In this document: one piece after another, positions 34,240 through 43,432 of the stretch | How the letters are laid out: every line of letters starts with the position of its first letter | Position numbering within the stretch: the stretch's first letter is position 1 | Assembly (NCBI GenBank): GCA_017940415.1 | Contig: JAGAYR010000044.1 | Span: forward strand, 1 to 64,000 | Source: Lachnospiraceae bacterium | GTDB lineage: Bacteria > Bacillota > Clostridia > Lachnospirales > Lachnospiraceae | DNA: 64,000 nt | Direction of reading: 5' to 3' | Translations under genes and position numbers: made by a program | Notes under the pieces: model-generated | Database searches by the model: none | Told to the model about the DNA's origin: nothing | Seen by the model: the letters and a program-made list of their open reading frames with translations, nothing else

Positions 34240-35859
34240 ATGATCCGTATTGATCAAGTTAAAATAAAAGTAAGTTTAAAACAGCCCGATATACGTCGGG
34301 CTGTTATTGCTAAACTCAAAATTTCCGAATCCGAGTTAAAAGAAACCGGTATCATAAGAAGATCTCTTGATGCAAGGAAGAAACCCGAGCTATATTACGT
34401 TTTCAGCATATGGGCCGAATGCGTAAATGAAGGGATAATCCTGAAAAGATTCGCAAAAGATGCCAATGTATCATCATACGAATTCTCTGAATACAAACTC
34501 CCCGAACCCGGAAGTGAAAAACTTGTCAGCAGACCTGTTGTAGTCGGAATGGGACCAGCAGGACTTTTCTGTGCGTATGAACTTGCCGTGGCAGGATTCA
34601 ATCCTCTTGTGATCGAACGTGGAAGGTGCGTTGAGGAGAGAGCACGGGATGTCGAAAAATTCTGGGAAACCGGAGTTCTTGATATAAGCAGTAATGTACA
34701 ATTCGGGGAAGGCGGAGCAGGTACTTTTTCCGACGGAAAACTTTCCACTTCCATCAAGGATAAAGAAGGCAGAATCCGTGAAGTGCTTAAGATATTTACA
34801 GAGTTCGGAGCTCCGGAAGAAATTCTTTACGATCACATGCCTCACCTTGGGACCGATGTTCTTCCGAAAATAGTCAGGAATATTCGTGAGAAGATTATCG
34901 AACTCGGCGGAGAAGTCAGATTCGAAACATGTCTTACAGATATAGTATGTGATGAAGGTAAGATCACAGCAATCAAAGTAAAGCGAGTTGACGGCGTAGA
35001 AGAGGAGATCAAAACAAACATCCTTGTTCTTGCCATCGGACATTCCGCAAGAGATACATATAAAGCTTTATATGAGAGCGGACTTAGGATGGAGCAGAAG
35101 CCTTTTGCCGCAGGATTCAGAGTCCAGCATCCCCAGCGGGTTATCAATGAGAATCAGTACGGTGATGCGTCTTATTCTGAGATTCTCGGTGCGTCTCCTT
35201 ATAAGCTCACTGCCAATTTCGGTGACAGAGGAGTGTTTTCTTTTTGCATGTGTCCCGGAGGATATGTGGTTGATTCATCATCAGAGGAAGGTGAGACTGT
35301 TGTTAACGGAATGAGCTACAGCGGTAGAGATTCAGAGAATGCCAATTCCGCTATAGTTGTCAGTATTCCTGTTACGGATTATCCCTCGGATCATCCTCTC
35401 GCCGGCATTGAGTTTCAGAGAATGCTGGAGCGCAGAGCATATGAAGCGGGAAAGGGTAAGATTCCGGCGCAGAGATATGGAGAATTTATAAGCAAGGTTA
35501 CCGGTGAAACCGACGTTAAGAATAATCCTTCATTCGTAAATCCTGTATTTAAAGGGGCATACGAGTGGACGGATCTGTCAGGGATTTTTGATGCCGGAAT
35601 AAACAAACTCTTTGTGGACGGCATGACAAAGTTTGGAAGAACTATCAAAGACTTTGATGATCCCGGCGTGATAATGGCGGGCGTTGAATCCAGGACCAGC
35701 TCACCGGTGAGAATACCGAGGGGAGATTCTCTGGAGGCATCCATAAGCGGCATCATCCCCCTGGGAGAAGGTGCAGGATATGCCGGCGGTATTACATCTG
35801 CGGCCATCGACGGAATAAGGGGCGCGGAAGTTATAATAAAAAAATTTTCGTCAGTTTGA
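34240..35859 (+). CDS. FAD-dependent oxidoreductase (COG2509 family)
   Basis: The 539-residue protein starts with a small ferredoxin-like N-terminal domain (about 1-85), then an FAD-binding Rossmann motif VVVGMGPAGLFCAYELA (about 99-115) and a conserved GEGGAGTFSDGKLST segment. The C-terminal FAD motif is GEGAGYAGGITSAAIDG. This is the YhfP-unrelated COG2509 group of uncharacterised flavoproteins. The substrate is unknown. GAAGG lies 10 bases before ATG 34240; a TTG at 34234 is the alternative. Confidence 0.88.
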   Translation: MIRIDQVKIKVSLKQPDIRRAVIAKLKISESELKETGIIRRSLDARKKPELYYVFSIWAECVNEGIILKRFAKDANVSSYEFSEYKLPEPGSEKLVSRPVVVGMGPAGLFCAYELAVAGFNPLVIERGRCVEERARDVEKFWETGVLDISSNVQFGEGGAGTFSDGKLSTSIKDKEGRIREVLKIFTEFGAPEEILYDHMPHLGTDVLPKIVRNIREKIIELGGEVRFETCLTDIVCDEGKITAIKVKRVDGVEEEIKTNILVLAIGHSARDTYKALYESGLRMEQKPFAAGFRVQHPQRVINENQYGDASYSEILGASPYKLTANFGDRGVFSFCMCPGGYVVDSSSEEGETVVNGMSYSGRDSENANSAIVVSIPVTDYPSDHPLAGIEFQRMLERRAYEAGKGKIPAQRYGEFISKVTGETDVKNNPSFVNPVFKGAYEWTDLSGIFDAGINKLFVDGMTKFGRTIKDFDDPGVIMAGVESRTSSPVRIPRGDSLEASISGIIPLGEGAGYAGGITSAAIDGIRGAEVIIKKFSSV

Positions 35860-35878
35860 TTTTTTCATGGGAGGGAAT

Positions 35879-36316
35879 ATGGGAATATTTGATTTTATGG
35901 ATGTGCTTGGAGGCATGAATACCGATTCATACGGTTACAAGACATTCAAAAATATTAATCATTGGAATAATGAGGATATGCTCAGACTTTTGTCTGAAAC
36001 TAAGACACCTTACGATCCGCCCAAGATGGGATGGATAAGAGCTTTCGGTAAAGAAAGACAGGTAGTGGTCTACAGTAAGCCCAATAAAACAAATTATATC
36101 TATGTGGATGCAAAGCCAAGGAAAATAATAGTCAGCATGGCTCCAAAGCCCGGACAGATCGGAGGGCCCATAGAACATGTGGATCCTGCGGATGTCAGTC
36201 CCAAAAATCCCGATACTTTTTCAGCCACCTTAAATACCATGGAACCTGTAGAACAGATAATATTTGCGGTGGAAAAATTACTGGAAAAACCCGATGAAGT
36301 AAAAAGATTTATTTAA
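35879..36316 (+). CDS. Hypothetical protein
   Basis: This small soluble protein of 145 residues has no signal peptide or membrane span. The central part (WIRAFGKERQVVVYSKPNK, then NYIYVDAKPRKIIVSM) reads as beta strands, and the C-terminus EQIIFAVEKLLEKPDEVKRF as a helix. ATG 35879 is preceded by GGGAGGG at five bases; an in-frame ATG at 35867 contains that SD and is rejected. I do not recognise a family. Confidence 0.7.
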   Translation: MGIFDFMDVLGGMNTDSYGYKTFKNINHWNNEDMLRLLSETKTPYDPPKMGWIRAFGKERQVVVYSKPNKTNYIYVDAKPRKIIVSMAPKPGQIGGPIEHVDPADVSPKNPDTFSATLNTMEPVEQIIFAVEKLLEKPDEVKRFI

Positions 36317-36328
36317 GAAGATCATCTT

Positions 36329-36502
36329 ATGGCCCGGAATGCTAAGATCACCGTCCACCCTTCTTATGAGATAGGAGAGATATCGGAAAGTCTTTTTTCC
36401 GCTTTTCTTGAACCTATCGGTACGATCGTTAACGGAACCATGTTTAATCCCAAGCATCCCACTGCGGATGAACAGGGATTCGGAAGAGCTTTCATGGAAT
36501 GA
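36329..36502 (+). pseudogene. Remnant of GH51 alpha-L-arabinofuranosidase, N-terminal 57 codons
   Basis: The frame from ATG 36329 reads through IGEISESLFSAFLEPIGTIV and MFNPKHPTADEQGFGRAFME, then stops. This matches the N-terminus of GH51 arabinofuranosidases, whose consensus begins with an IGEI..(Y/F)GSF.EH.GR.VYGG..EP.HP.ADE.GFR pattern. The remaining ~440 residues, including the catalytic glutamates, are absent; a terminator follows within 25 bases. I call it a 5' fragment left by deletion. The short product could still be translated, but cannot be an enzyme. Confidence 0.75.
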
Positions 36503-36523
36503 TTACGTTTTTGAAGGCTAAAT

Positions 36524-36561
36524 AAAACGCAGGTATCAATCACTTGGTACCTGCGTTTTTT
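36524..36561 (+). terminator. Intrinsic terminator
   Basis: The stem AAAACGCAGGTA/TACCTGCGTTTT has a 12-base loop and continues into T residues. It ends the long upstream transcript. It may be the original terminator of the deleted GH51 gene. Confidence 0.9.
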
Positions 36562-36609
36562 ATGGAGCAAGAAGTATTTTGCAAAATACATAAATTATAG
36601 TAGAATAAT

Positions 36610-36638
36610 TTGACAGTTTTTGCTCACTGATTTATATT
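36610..36638 (+). promoter_or_regulatory. Sigma-A promoter of the proB operon
   Basis: A perfect TTGACA (36610-36615), a 17-bp spacer and TATATT (36633-36638) lie about 70 bases before the proB start. No T-box or riboswitch fold was recognised in the leader. Confidence 0.78.
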
Positions 36639-36709
36639 AAAACGGTATGTTTAAAGCGATTTCAAGGCTTTTTTGACCTGTAAAATTATATTAACGGTTT
36701 AGTGAAAAA

Positions 36710-37579
36710 ATGAGTAATTTAAGAGAGAATTTTAAAAATAAAAAAAGGATCGTAGTTAAGATAGGATCATCCTCCATAAATCATCCCGAAAGCGGCGGAA
36801 TGGATTTTTCCAGGATAGAGCTTTTGGTAAGACTGCTCTGTGATATCCATAATTCCGGTAAGGATGTGGTTTTAGTATCATCGGGAGCAATTGCCGCAGG
36901 TAAGTATGCCATCGGCTACGGAATGGACAGATCCATCAACCGTCATGAACTTACACTTCCCCAGAAGCAGGCATGTGCTGCCATCGGACAGGGAAGACTT
37001 ATGAATATCTATGAGAAGTTCTTTACGGAGTATAATTCTCTTCCCGCTCAGGTCCTTATGACCAAGGACACCGTTTTAAACGATACCAACAGGATGAACG
37101 CAACCAATACTTTCAAGGCTCTCCTTGATATGGGCGTTATTCCCATCGTTAATGAAAACGATACTATCGCAACACACGAGATTGAGATTGGGGACAACGA
37201 TACTCTTTCCGCAATGGTTGCTTCCATGGTAGAAGCTGATCTCCTTATCCTTCTTTCCGATATCGAGGGACTTTATACCGACGATCCCAATAAGAATCCC
37301 GATGCCAAATTCATTGCCGAGGTTCCCGAGATCACGGCTGAATACCTGGAGATGGGAAAGGGCAGTACAGGATCCGGAATGGGAACCGGCGGAATGAGCA
37401 CCAAACTTAACGCAGCAAGGATTGCTACCAAGTCCGGTGCGGATATGGTCATTTGCTCCAGCAAGGATCTTACAATTCTATCCAGGATCATTGCGGGTGA
37501 AGAAGTCGGAACCGCATTTGCTTCCGCTAAGGATGATTCATTCGACCTTCCTTCTTTTGTAAGGGATATACTTAAATAA
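36710..37579 (+). CDS. proB: Glutamate 5-kinase
   Basis: This enzyme phosphorylates glutamate in the first step of proline synthesis. The product has 289 residues: the amino-acid kinase domain only, without the C-terminal PUA domain of the longer enterobacterial form. Signatures are RIVVKIGSSSI (about 13-23), VSSGAIAAGKYAIGYG, INENDT-type IVNENDTIATHEI, and GTGGMSTKLNAARIA. The SD is weak. The operon continues with a formyl-THF cyclo-ligase and proA. Confidence 0.95.
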   Translation: MSNLRENFKNKKRIVVKIGSSSINHPESGGMDFSRIELLVRLLCDIHNSGKDVVLVSSGAIAAGKYAIGYGMDRSINRHELTLPQKQACAAIGQGRLMNIYEKFFTEYNSLPAQVLMTKDTVLNDTNRMNATNTFKALLDMGVIPIVNENDTIATHEIEIGDNDTLSAMVASMVEADLLILLSDIEGLYTDDPNKNPDAKFIAEVPEITAEYLEMGKGSTGSGMGTGGMSTKLNAARIATKSGADMVICSSKDLTILSRIIAGEEVGTAFASAKDDSFDLPSFVRDILK

Positions 37580-37607
37580 TTCAGGGCATCAAGCCCTCAG
37601 AGGATAT

Positions 37608-38219
37608 ATGGCTGACAACAGAAAACCTGAGATAACCAAAAAACAGATAAGAGCAGAGGTTCTAGCAAAGCGTGATGCTCTCAGCGAGATTCAGCGAAAA
37701 GCTGCCGCAGAGAGTGTATATAATCAGGTCATCAATGACCCTCTTTTCATTAAGGCTAAGAGAGTTCTTGGCTTTATGCCCTTCGGAAGCGAGATTGATA
37801 TCAAGCCGATTCTTGAATATGCTCTTGCCAATGAAAAAGAAGTTTTTGTTCCACGCATAACCACCAACGGATTTCATAAAGAGATGGAATTCAGGAAAGT
37901 TAAGGATGTGGATCCCGTTCATTTTGCTTTTGGCAAATATAAGATATTAGAGCCTTCGGAGGAATGTGATCCGTTCGAATACAACGAAGCCGAAGCAATG
38001 ATGCTTCCCGCCCGTGACCTTGTACTTCTTCCCGGCGTTGCTTTCGATAAATACAATAAGAGAGTGGGATACGGCGGGGGATATTATGACAGGTTCCTTG
38101 AGGATAAGCTTACGCTCCGTATTCATTCCATCGCAGTATGTCATGCCTGCCAGATCGTTGACTACGAAATACCTGAAGATGAAGGTGATGTAAGACCTTA
38201 TAAGGTGGTTTGTTCATAA
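37608..38219 (+). CDS. 5-formyltetrahydrofolate cyclo-ligase
   Basis: This 203-residue enzyme converts 5-formyl-THF to methenyl-THF with ATP, returning inhibitory folate to the pool. The signature VGYGGGYYDRFL (about 149-160) and the preceding PGVAFDKYNKR are clear. It is inserted between proB and proA, although it serves the folate pathway represented by fhs and folD upstream. AGAGGAT precedes the ATG. Confidence 0.93.
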   Translation: MADNRKPEITKKQIRAEVLAKRDALSEIQRKAAAESVYNQVINDPLFIKAKRVLGFMPFGSEIDIKPILEYALANEKEVFVPRITTNGFHKEMEFRKVKDVDPVHFAFGKYKILEPSEECDPFEYNEAEAMMLPARDLVLLPGVAFDKYNKRVGYGGGYYDRFLEDKLTLRIHSIAVCHACQIVDYEIPEDEGDVRPYKVVCS

Positions 38220-38230
38220 AGGAGATCAAT

Positions 38231-39481
38231 ATGACAGATCTTAAAACATTAGGCGAAAATGCCGTAAAGGCAAAATATAAGGCGGCTCTTATCTCTACGG
38301 ATAAGAAAAACGAAGTACTTATAAAATGTGCCAAGGCACTTCAGGAAAACGCTGCTTCAATCATTGCCGCAAATGAACTCGATCTGAATAACGCCGTGCA
38401 AAACGGAATGTCCAAGGCAATGCAGGACAGACTTCGTCTTACTCCTCAGCGTATCGACGGAATTGCCGAAGGATTGCATCAGGTTGCTGCTCTTCCCGAT
38501 CCCGTAGGTGAGATCATGGAGGAGTTTGACCGTCCCAACGGAATGCACATCACCAAAGTTCGCGTTCCCATGGGCGTTATCGGTATCATTTATGAATCCC
38601 GTCCCAATGTTACTCCCGATGCTTTCTCACTTACCTTTAAAGCCGGAAGTGCCTGCATTCTTAAAGGAGGAAGCGATTGTATAGAATCAAACAAGGCCAT
38701 AGTTAAGGTTCTCAGAAATGTTCTTGAGGAAGAAGGCCTTGATCCCGATATACTTCAGCTTATCGAATCTACTGACAGAGCAGTAACTGCAGAATTCATG
38801 AAGATGAAGGAATATATCGATGTGCTCATTCCCAGAGGCGGAGCGGGACTTATCCGTGCCGTTGTCGAGAATTCACTTATTCCCGTCATTGAAACCGGAA
38901 CCGGAAATTGCCATGTTTACATTGACAAGGATGCAGACCTTGAAATGGCGGTAAACATTCTTTTCAATGCAAAAACTCAGAGAATTTCCGTATGTAATGC
39001 CTGCGAGAGCCTTGTTGTTCACTCTGCGGTCAAGGACAAAGTTCTTCCCATGATTTATGAAAAACTTTCCGAGAAGAATGTGGAACTCAGATGTGATGCG
39101 CCCTCGCTTGATGTACTCGGAGATAAAGCAGTACCCGCTACCGAGGAGGATTTCGGCAAGGAATATCTTGATTACATTCTTTCCGTTAAGACTGTTGATT
39201 CCGTAGAGGAAGCAATCGACCATATCAATAAATACAGTACACATCATTCCGAATGTATCGTAACAGAAAACAAAGAAGCGGCTGAAATGTTCCAGGAAAG
39301 AGTTGATGCCGCCTGTGTATATGTAAATGTATCAACCAGATTTACGGACGGATTCGAGTTCGGATTCGGAGCAGAGATCGGTATCTCCACCCAGAAACTT
39401 CAGGCAAGAGGTCCTATGGGACTTAGGGAGATAACATCATATAAATACAGGATCACCGGAAACGGTCAGATCAGAGGATAG
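38231..39481 (+). CDS. proA: Glutamate-5-semialdehyde dehydrogenase (gamma-glutamyl phosphate reductase)
   Basis: This enzyme reduces gamma-glutamyl phosphate with NADPH to the semialdehyde, the second proline step. It has 416 residues from ATG 38231, with AAAGGAGAT just upstream. An in-frame TTG at 38210 includes that SD and is rejected. It has an aldehyde dehydrogenase fold. The catalytic cysteine region is [15 protein letters not shown], and the family signatures [17 protein letters not shown] and [20 protein letters not shown] are complete. Confidence 0.96.
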   Translation: MTDLKTLGENAVKAKYKAALISTDKKNEVLIKCAKALQENAASIIAANELDLNNAVQNGMSKAMQDRLRLTPQRIDGIAEGLHQVAALPDPVGEIMEEFDRPNGMHITKVRVPMGVIGIIYESRPNVTPDAFSLTFKAGSACILKGGSDCIESNKAIVKVLRNVLEEEGLDPDILQLIESTDRAVTAEFMKMKEYIDVLIPRGGAGLIRAVVENSLIPVIETGTGNCHVYIDKDADLEMAVNILFNAKTQRISVCNACESLVVHSAVKDKVLPMIYEKLSEKNVELRCDAPSLDVLGDKAVPATEEDFGKEYLDYILSVKTVDSVEEAIDHINKYSTHHSECIVTENKEAAEMFQERVDAACVYVNVSTRFTDGFEFGFGAEIGISTQKLQARGPMGLREITSYKYRITGNGQIRG

Positions 39482-39495
39482 TTAGGAGAATTAAA

Positions 39496-40950
39496 ATGCA
39501 GAAGATCAGAACCAGATATGCACCTTCACCCACAGGAAAGATGCATGTGGGAAATTTAAGAACAGCTCTTTATGAGTTCCTTGTTGCCAAGCATGAGAAC
39601 GGAGATTTCATGCTCAGAATAGAGGATACCGACCAGGAGAGATTTGTTGAAGGCGCCATCGACATTATCAACAGAACTCTTGAAAAGACCGGCCTCTATC
39701 ACGATGAGGGACCCGATAAGGACGGTGGAGTCGGCCCTTACGTTCAGTCCGAGCGTGTTAAGACCGGTATCTATATGAAGTATGCCAAGGAACTTATCGA
39801 GAAGGGAGAGGCTTATTATTGCTTCTGCGACAAGGAGAGACTTGATTCTCTTAAGACCGCAGTTTCAGAGGACGGAAAGACCATCACTGTTTACGATAAG
39901 CATTGTCTCGGACTTTCCAAAGAAGAGGTTGAGAAGAATCTCGCTGAGGGAAAGCCTTTCGTAATCAGACAGAATATTCCCAATGAGGGAACCACTACTT
40001 TCAAGGATGAGCTTTACGGTGATATCACTGTTGAGAATTCCGAGCTTGATGATATGATCCTTATCAAGTCTGACGGATATCCTACATATAATTTCGCAAA
40101 TGTTGTAGATGATCACACCATGAACATCACACATGTCGTAAGAGGAAATGAGTACATCTCTTCATCACCCAAGTATCAGAGGCTTTATGATGCATTTGGA
40201 TGGGAGAGCCCCGTTTACATCCACCTTCCTCTTATCACCGATGAGAATCATAAGAAGCTTTCCAAGAGAAGCGGACATTCTTCTTTCGAGGATCTTATCG
40301 AGCAGGGATTTATTTCAGAGGCTATTGTTAACTACATTGCACTTCTCGGATGGTCACCTGAGGATAACAGAGAGATCTTCAGCCTCGATGAGCTTATCAA
40401 GGAGTTTGATTATCACAGAATAAGCAAATCCCCTGCGGTTTTTGATATTCAGAAGCTTAAGTGGATGAACGGCGAGTATCTCAAGGCAATGGATGATGAG
40501 AAGTTCTTTGAGATGGCTAAGCCTTACCTCGAGAAAGCACTTCCTGCAGGAATCGATGCTAAGAAGGTTGCTTCCAAGGTTAAGACACGTATCGAGATCT
40601 TCCCCGATATAGCCGAGCAGGTTGATTTCCTGACAGCGGTACCCGAGTATTCCAATGAGCTTTACACCAACAAGAAGAATAAGATCGATGAGGCAGGGTC
40701 CAAGGCAGTTCTTGCTGATGTTCTTCCAATTCTTGAAGCTCAGGATGATTACAGCAATGATGCCCTTTATGCAGCGCTTCTTAAATATGCAGAGGAAAAA
40801 GGATATAAGAACGGATATGTAATGTGGCCTCTCAGAATCGCACTTTCCGGTAAAGTAATGACTCCCGCAGGTGCTACCGAGATCCTTGAGCTTCTCGGAA
40901 AAGATGAGTCCGTAAAGCGTGTTAAGGCAGCAATTGAGAAACTTTCATGA
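39496..40950 (+). CDS. gltX: Glutamyl-tRNA synthetase
   Basis: This class I synthetase of 484 residues charges tRNA-Glu, and probably tRNA-Gln in a non-discriminating mode, as in many Firmicutes. The HIGH-type motif is [20 protein letters not shown] and the KMSKS-type motif KLSKRSG. The C-terminal anticodon-binding helical domain is present. AGGAGA precedes the ATG. It lies 15 bases after proA and overlaps the next gene, so it is in the proBA operon and shares the glutamate theme. Confidence 0.96.
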   Translation: MQKIRTRYAPSPTGKMHVGNLRTALYEFLVAKHENGDFMLRIEDTDQERFVEGAIDIINRTLEKTGLYHDEGPDKDGGVGPYVQSERVKTGIYMKYAKELIEKGEAYYCFCDKERLDSLKTAVSEDGKTITVYDKHCLGLSKEEVEKNLAEGKPFVIRQNIPNEGTTTFKDELYGDITVENSELDDMILIKSDGYPTYNFANVVDDHTMNITHVVRGNEYISSSPKYQRLYDAFGWESPVYIHLPLITDENHKKLSKRSGHSSFEDLIEQGFISEAIVNYIALLGWSPEDNREIFSLDELIKEFDYHRISKSPAVFDIQKLKWMNGEYLKAMDDEKFFEMAKPYLEKALPAGIDAKKVASKVKTRIEIFPDIAEQVDFLTAVPEYSNELYTNKKNKIDEAGSKAVLADVLPILEAQDDYSNDALYAALLKYAEEKGYKNGYVMWPLRIALSGKVMTPAGATEILELLGKDESVKRVKAAIEKLS

Positions 40951-41423
40951 AAATACCTAAGATATTTGAGATAAAAGATACCGGCGAAAAGCTTGATCCG
41001 GGAAAACTGGCCATAGCTGCACTTATCATTTCGGCTCTGGTCATTGTATTGGTTATCTGGTCCAAAAACGGTTATTACAATACAAGATTTTCCGAAGGGG
41101 CGTTTTCCGATGAAACTGCGTTACTGATGCGTAAGATTATCAGTATTGGTCTTTCGGTACTTCCATCGGTTTTGATGGTGGTGTTTCATGGTTTCTTTAA
41201 GATCACGAATAAGACCACTAAGGCTTTAACGATACTTTTGATCGTTACTGCAGTACTTATATGTGCAAACGGTATATTTGAGGCAGTTTCTCTGGCACAT
41301 TCCTATGTGACGGAAGATAAGCTTCGCACCGATCTTTGTTTTGTTTTGATAGGATGCCATATATTGTCTGCAGGAAGTGCATCAAACGGTCTTAAGATCC
41401 TCAAAATACAGCCTCCTGCTTGA
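40947..41423 (+). CDS. Hypothetical membrane protein, four TM segments
   Basis: This protein of 158 residues has a short cytoplasmic head and four hydrophobic segments (about 24-43, 63-82, 90-111 and 125-145). The start overlaps the gltX stop (ATGA). I recognise no motif. A terminator lies 40 bases downstream. It resembles small DUF membrane proteins with no known role. Confidence 0.7.
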   Translation: MKIPKIFEIKDTGEKLDPGKLAIAALIISALVIVLVIWSKNGYYNTRFSEGAFSDETALLMRKIISIGLSVLPSVLMVVFHGFFKITNKTTKALTILLIVTAVLICANGIFEAVSLAHSYVTEDKLRTDLCFVLIGCHILSAGSASNGLKILKIQPPA

Positions 41424-41463
41424 TTTTCCGCCTGATGTAGGGCATTATATATATGCAGGACAC

Positions 41464-41494
41464 AAGGGAGCTTGCGCTGAGCAGGCTCCTTTTT
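41464..41494 (+). terminator. Intrinsic terminator of the proBA-gltX operon
   Basis: The stem GGAGCTTGC/GCAGGCTCC has a GCTGA loop and is followed by five T residues. It lies inside the 5' extension of the next open frame, which argues against that extension being coding. Confidence 0.85.
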
Positions 41495-41536
41495 ATGTGT
41501 AAGCACGTCCTGACTATTACGAAAGGAGGAAAAGAA

Positions 41537-42532
41537 ATGTCGATATTTTCAAGGAAGACCGAAGTACAGGTACCTTTGCAGGACCATACCATATACCTTA
41601 TTGATACTGAAAACGTAAGGACTGTCTGGACCCTTCTTCTTGACAGAATGACTCTTAACGATAAGATTTATGTCTTCTATACAATGAATTCGGGAAATGT
41701 TTCGTATGAGGACTTAAACGGCGTTATCTCATCCGGTAAGAATGTTGAGCTTATTCAGTGCCATACAGGAAAAAACGGCCTTGATTTCCAGCTTGTTTCA
41801 TATCTCGGATATTTGATCCGGAACAATGAAAATGCTGATTATTGCATTATTTCCGATGACAGCGGATATGATGCGGTTATCAAATTCTGGGAAGGCAGGG
41901 AAGTTAAAGTATCGAGGAAAACAGCTTTCCAGATTTCCGGAAAACAGGCTAAAGCACCCAAGAAGCCTCTTTTCGGAGTCAAGCCCAGAGTAAAAGCTCC
42001 CGCAAAGACACCGGCTGCACCTAAGAAAGCTCCGGCCGCAGGTAAAGCGGAAGATGTAAAAAAGACAACAGATGTACCCAAGACGGATGATAAAGCAAAG
42101 TCGGCACCTGTTAAAGGTTCTGAAACCGTAAAACCGGCGGAACCTAAAAAGTCAGCCGAGCCTAAGAAAGCAGCAGAACCTAAAAAGCAAGCTGAACCGG
42201 GTAAGGCTACTGAATCAAAGAAAACACCCGAACCCAAGAAAACTCCGGAATCTAAACTGGCTTCAGAACCTAAAAAGCAGCCTGCAAATAAAAAAGCTCC
42301 TGCACCCAAGTCCGCTGTTGCTCCGGTTAATGTTTCAAGAGACAGACTCAGAGAATTTCTTCCCGAGGAAACGGAAGAGAGACTTAATCAGATAACCGAG
42401 ATAATAAGTAAAAGCGGCGGTAAAAAAGGTCTGGCCGATATCCACGATGAGATTGAGAAGATCTATCGTAATGAACAGGCATCGGATATCTATCGAATTA
42501 TCAGACACAATATCAAGGATATCTGCTGTTGA
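41537..42532 (+). CDS. PIN-like domain protein with Lys/Pro/Ala-rich repeat tail
   Basis: The start is ATG 41537 behind AAAGGAGG, giving 331 residues. The N-terminal ~125 residues look like a PIN/NYN-like nuclease fold: an acidic DTENV motif after a strand (IYLIDTENV, about 19-27), and NADYCIISDDSGYDAVIKFW (about 98-117), with paired aspartates. A ~140-residue basic linker of AEPKK-type pentapeptides follows, reminiscent of linker-histone tails and suited to nucleic acid binding. A short helical C-terminal domain (about 265-331) closes the protein. An RNA-related role is likely but not shown. Confidence 0.7.
   Translation: MSIFSRKTEVQVPLQDHTIYLIDTENVRTVWTLLLDRMTLNDKIYVFYTMNSGNVSYEDLNGVISSGKNVELIQCHTGKNGLDFQLVSYLGYLIRNNENADYCIISDDSGYDAVIKFWEGREVKVSRKTAFQISGKQAKAPKKPLFGVKPRVKAPAKTPAAPKKAPAAGKAEDVKKTTDVPKTDDKAKSAPVKGSETVKPAEPKKSAEPKKAAEPKKQAEPGKATESKKTPEPKKTPESKLASEPKKQPANKKAPAPKSAVAPVNVSRDRLREFLPEETEERLNQITEIISKSGGKKGLADIHDEIEKIYRNEQASDIYRIIRHNIKDICC
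42136..42291 (+). repeat. In-frame pentapeptide-type repeats (AEPKK-like)
   Basis: Degenerate 15- to 18-base units encode PAEPKK, SAEPKK, AAEPKK, QAEPGK and TPEPKK-type peptides in the tail of the PIN-like protein. The length of this region is likely to vary between strains. Confidence 0.7.
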
Positions 42533-42550
42533 TTGTTTGATCGCCAAAAG

Positions 42551-42590
42551 AAAAGCTCTTACCGGTTTAAACCGTGGTAAGAGCTTTTTT
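42551..42590. terminator. Bidirectional terminator between convergent genes
   Basis: The stem AAAAGCTCTTACC/GGTAAGAGCTTTT has T residues on the plus side and A residues (T on the minus strand) on the other. It serves both the PIN-like gene and the DUF3021-like gene. Confidence 0.9.
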
Positions 42591-42599
42591 GATAGAATT

Positions 42600-42986
42600 T
42601 TAAGATTGTTTTTCGATGAGATCGTTTATTTCCTTAACCTTGTTTTTGAGACTCAGCATATCCAGGAATTCGCATACGATGAGTATAAAAGCCGTAAATC
42701 CTATCAGAACAGGTAATGACAGGCTTTCGTACCATGAAAATATATAACCGCTGATAATTGCCAGTATAATGGCATATATGAGCTTGATTCCTGTTTCTAC
42801 AAGAGCCAGATTGATCTCTATCTTATTGATAAGAGTTATTCCTGCATATATAAGGATATTTACGCCGAGAGCCTGAAATACGGTGTTCAGGCATAAGAAT
42901 GTTGCATTATAGCAAAGCGCAATCAGGGAGAGAGCCACAAGTGTTATCCCTGTCATTGCAAATATATTGATTATCGTCTTTTTCAC
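42600..42986 (-). CDS. DUF3021-like four-TM membrane protein
   Basis: This protein of 128 residues has four hydrophobic segments (about 8-28, 36-54, 65-83 and 90-110) and a charged C-terminus. Its size, topology and immediate overlap with a LytTR regulator gene match the DUF3021/LytTR module of Firmicutes, in which the membrane protein restrains the regulator. The assignment is mainly by this context. It overlaps the LytTR gene by four bases. Confidence 0.75.
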   Translation of the reverse strand: MKKTIINIFAMTGITLVALSLIALCYNATFLCLNTVFQALGVNILIYAGITLINKIEINLALVETGIKLIYAIILAIISGYIFSWYESLSLPVLIGFTAFILIVCEFLDMLSLKNKVKEINDLIEKQS

Positions 42987-43432
42987 AATGAATTCCTCCG
43001 CAGGAGTACATCCCTGATATCATTAAGATAATTTCTCTTAACACAGATTCTCTCGCCGTTTATCAGTATTGCTTCCAGCTTTGAATTGGGAAGATTTTTT
43101 ATTCCTTTAAGTTTTTCGACATTAATGATAACGGATCTGCTTACCCTTACAAAACCTGCACCGGATAGCATTTTTTCCAGTTCCAGTAATCTGTGCGATG
43201 TTTGATATACTTCGGACTTTGTGTAGATAAATCCTTTTTTATCTACACTTTCCATATAATAGATTTTATTTACGGGAACAGAATATTCTTCGTTTTCTTT
43301 TTTACAGGTTATGACCTTGTCCACGGATCTGACAAAATCCGAGACTCTTTTAACGTTACCGGATATTTCCCTGTACTCAATCGTTACTTCCGGCTCTCCC
43401 ATATTCGGGTTTTCTTTCATTATCAGCTGCAT
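42983..43432 (-). CDS. LytTR-type DNA-binding regulator
   Basis: This protein of up to 149 residues has a C-terminal LytTR DNA-binding domain (about 45-148). It contains VNKIYYMESVDKKGFIYT, the conserved FVRVSRSVIINVEKL (about 104-118) and ERICVKRNYLNDIRDVL. There is no receiver domain, so control must come from the neighbouring DUF3021-like membrane protein. The first ATG (43432) lies inside the upstream CPBP gene with about 56 bases of overlap. ATG 43420 or 43402 may be used instead. The 21-bp-phased repeats before the operon are the probable binding site. Confidence 0.85.
   Translation of the reverse strand: MQLIMKENPNMGEPEVTIEYREISGNVKRVSDFVRSVDKVITCKKENEEYSVPVNKIYYMESVDKKGFIYTKSEVYQTSHRLLELEKMLSGAGFVRVSRSVIINVEKLKGIKNLPNSKLEAILINGERICVKRNYLNDIRDVLLRRNSL

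Noticed and set aside
41453-41536. 5' extension of the PIN-like protein frame from ATG 41453
   Set aside because: It contains an intrinsic terminator (41464-41494), and ATG 41537 sits behind AAAGGAGG.
41839-42309. Minus-strand Gly/Ala/Phe-rich frame that looks like a repeat protein
   Set aside because: It is produced by the AEPKK-type repeats of the real plus-strand gene read backwards.
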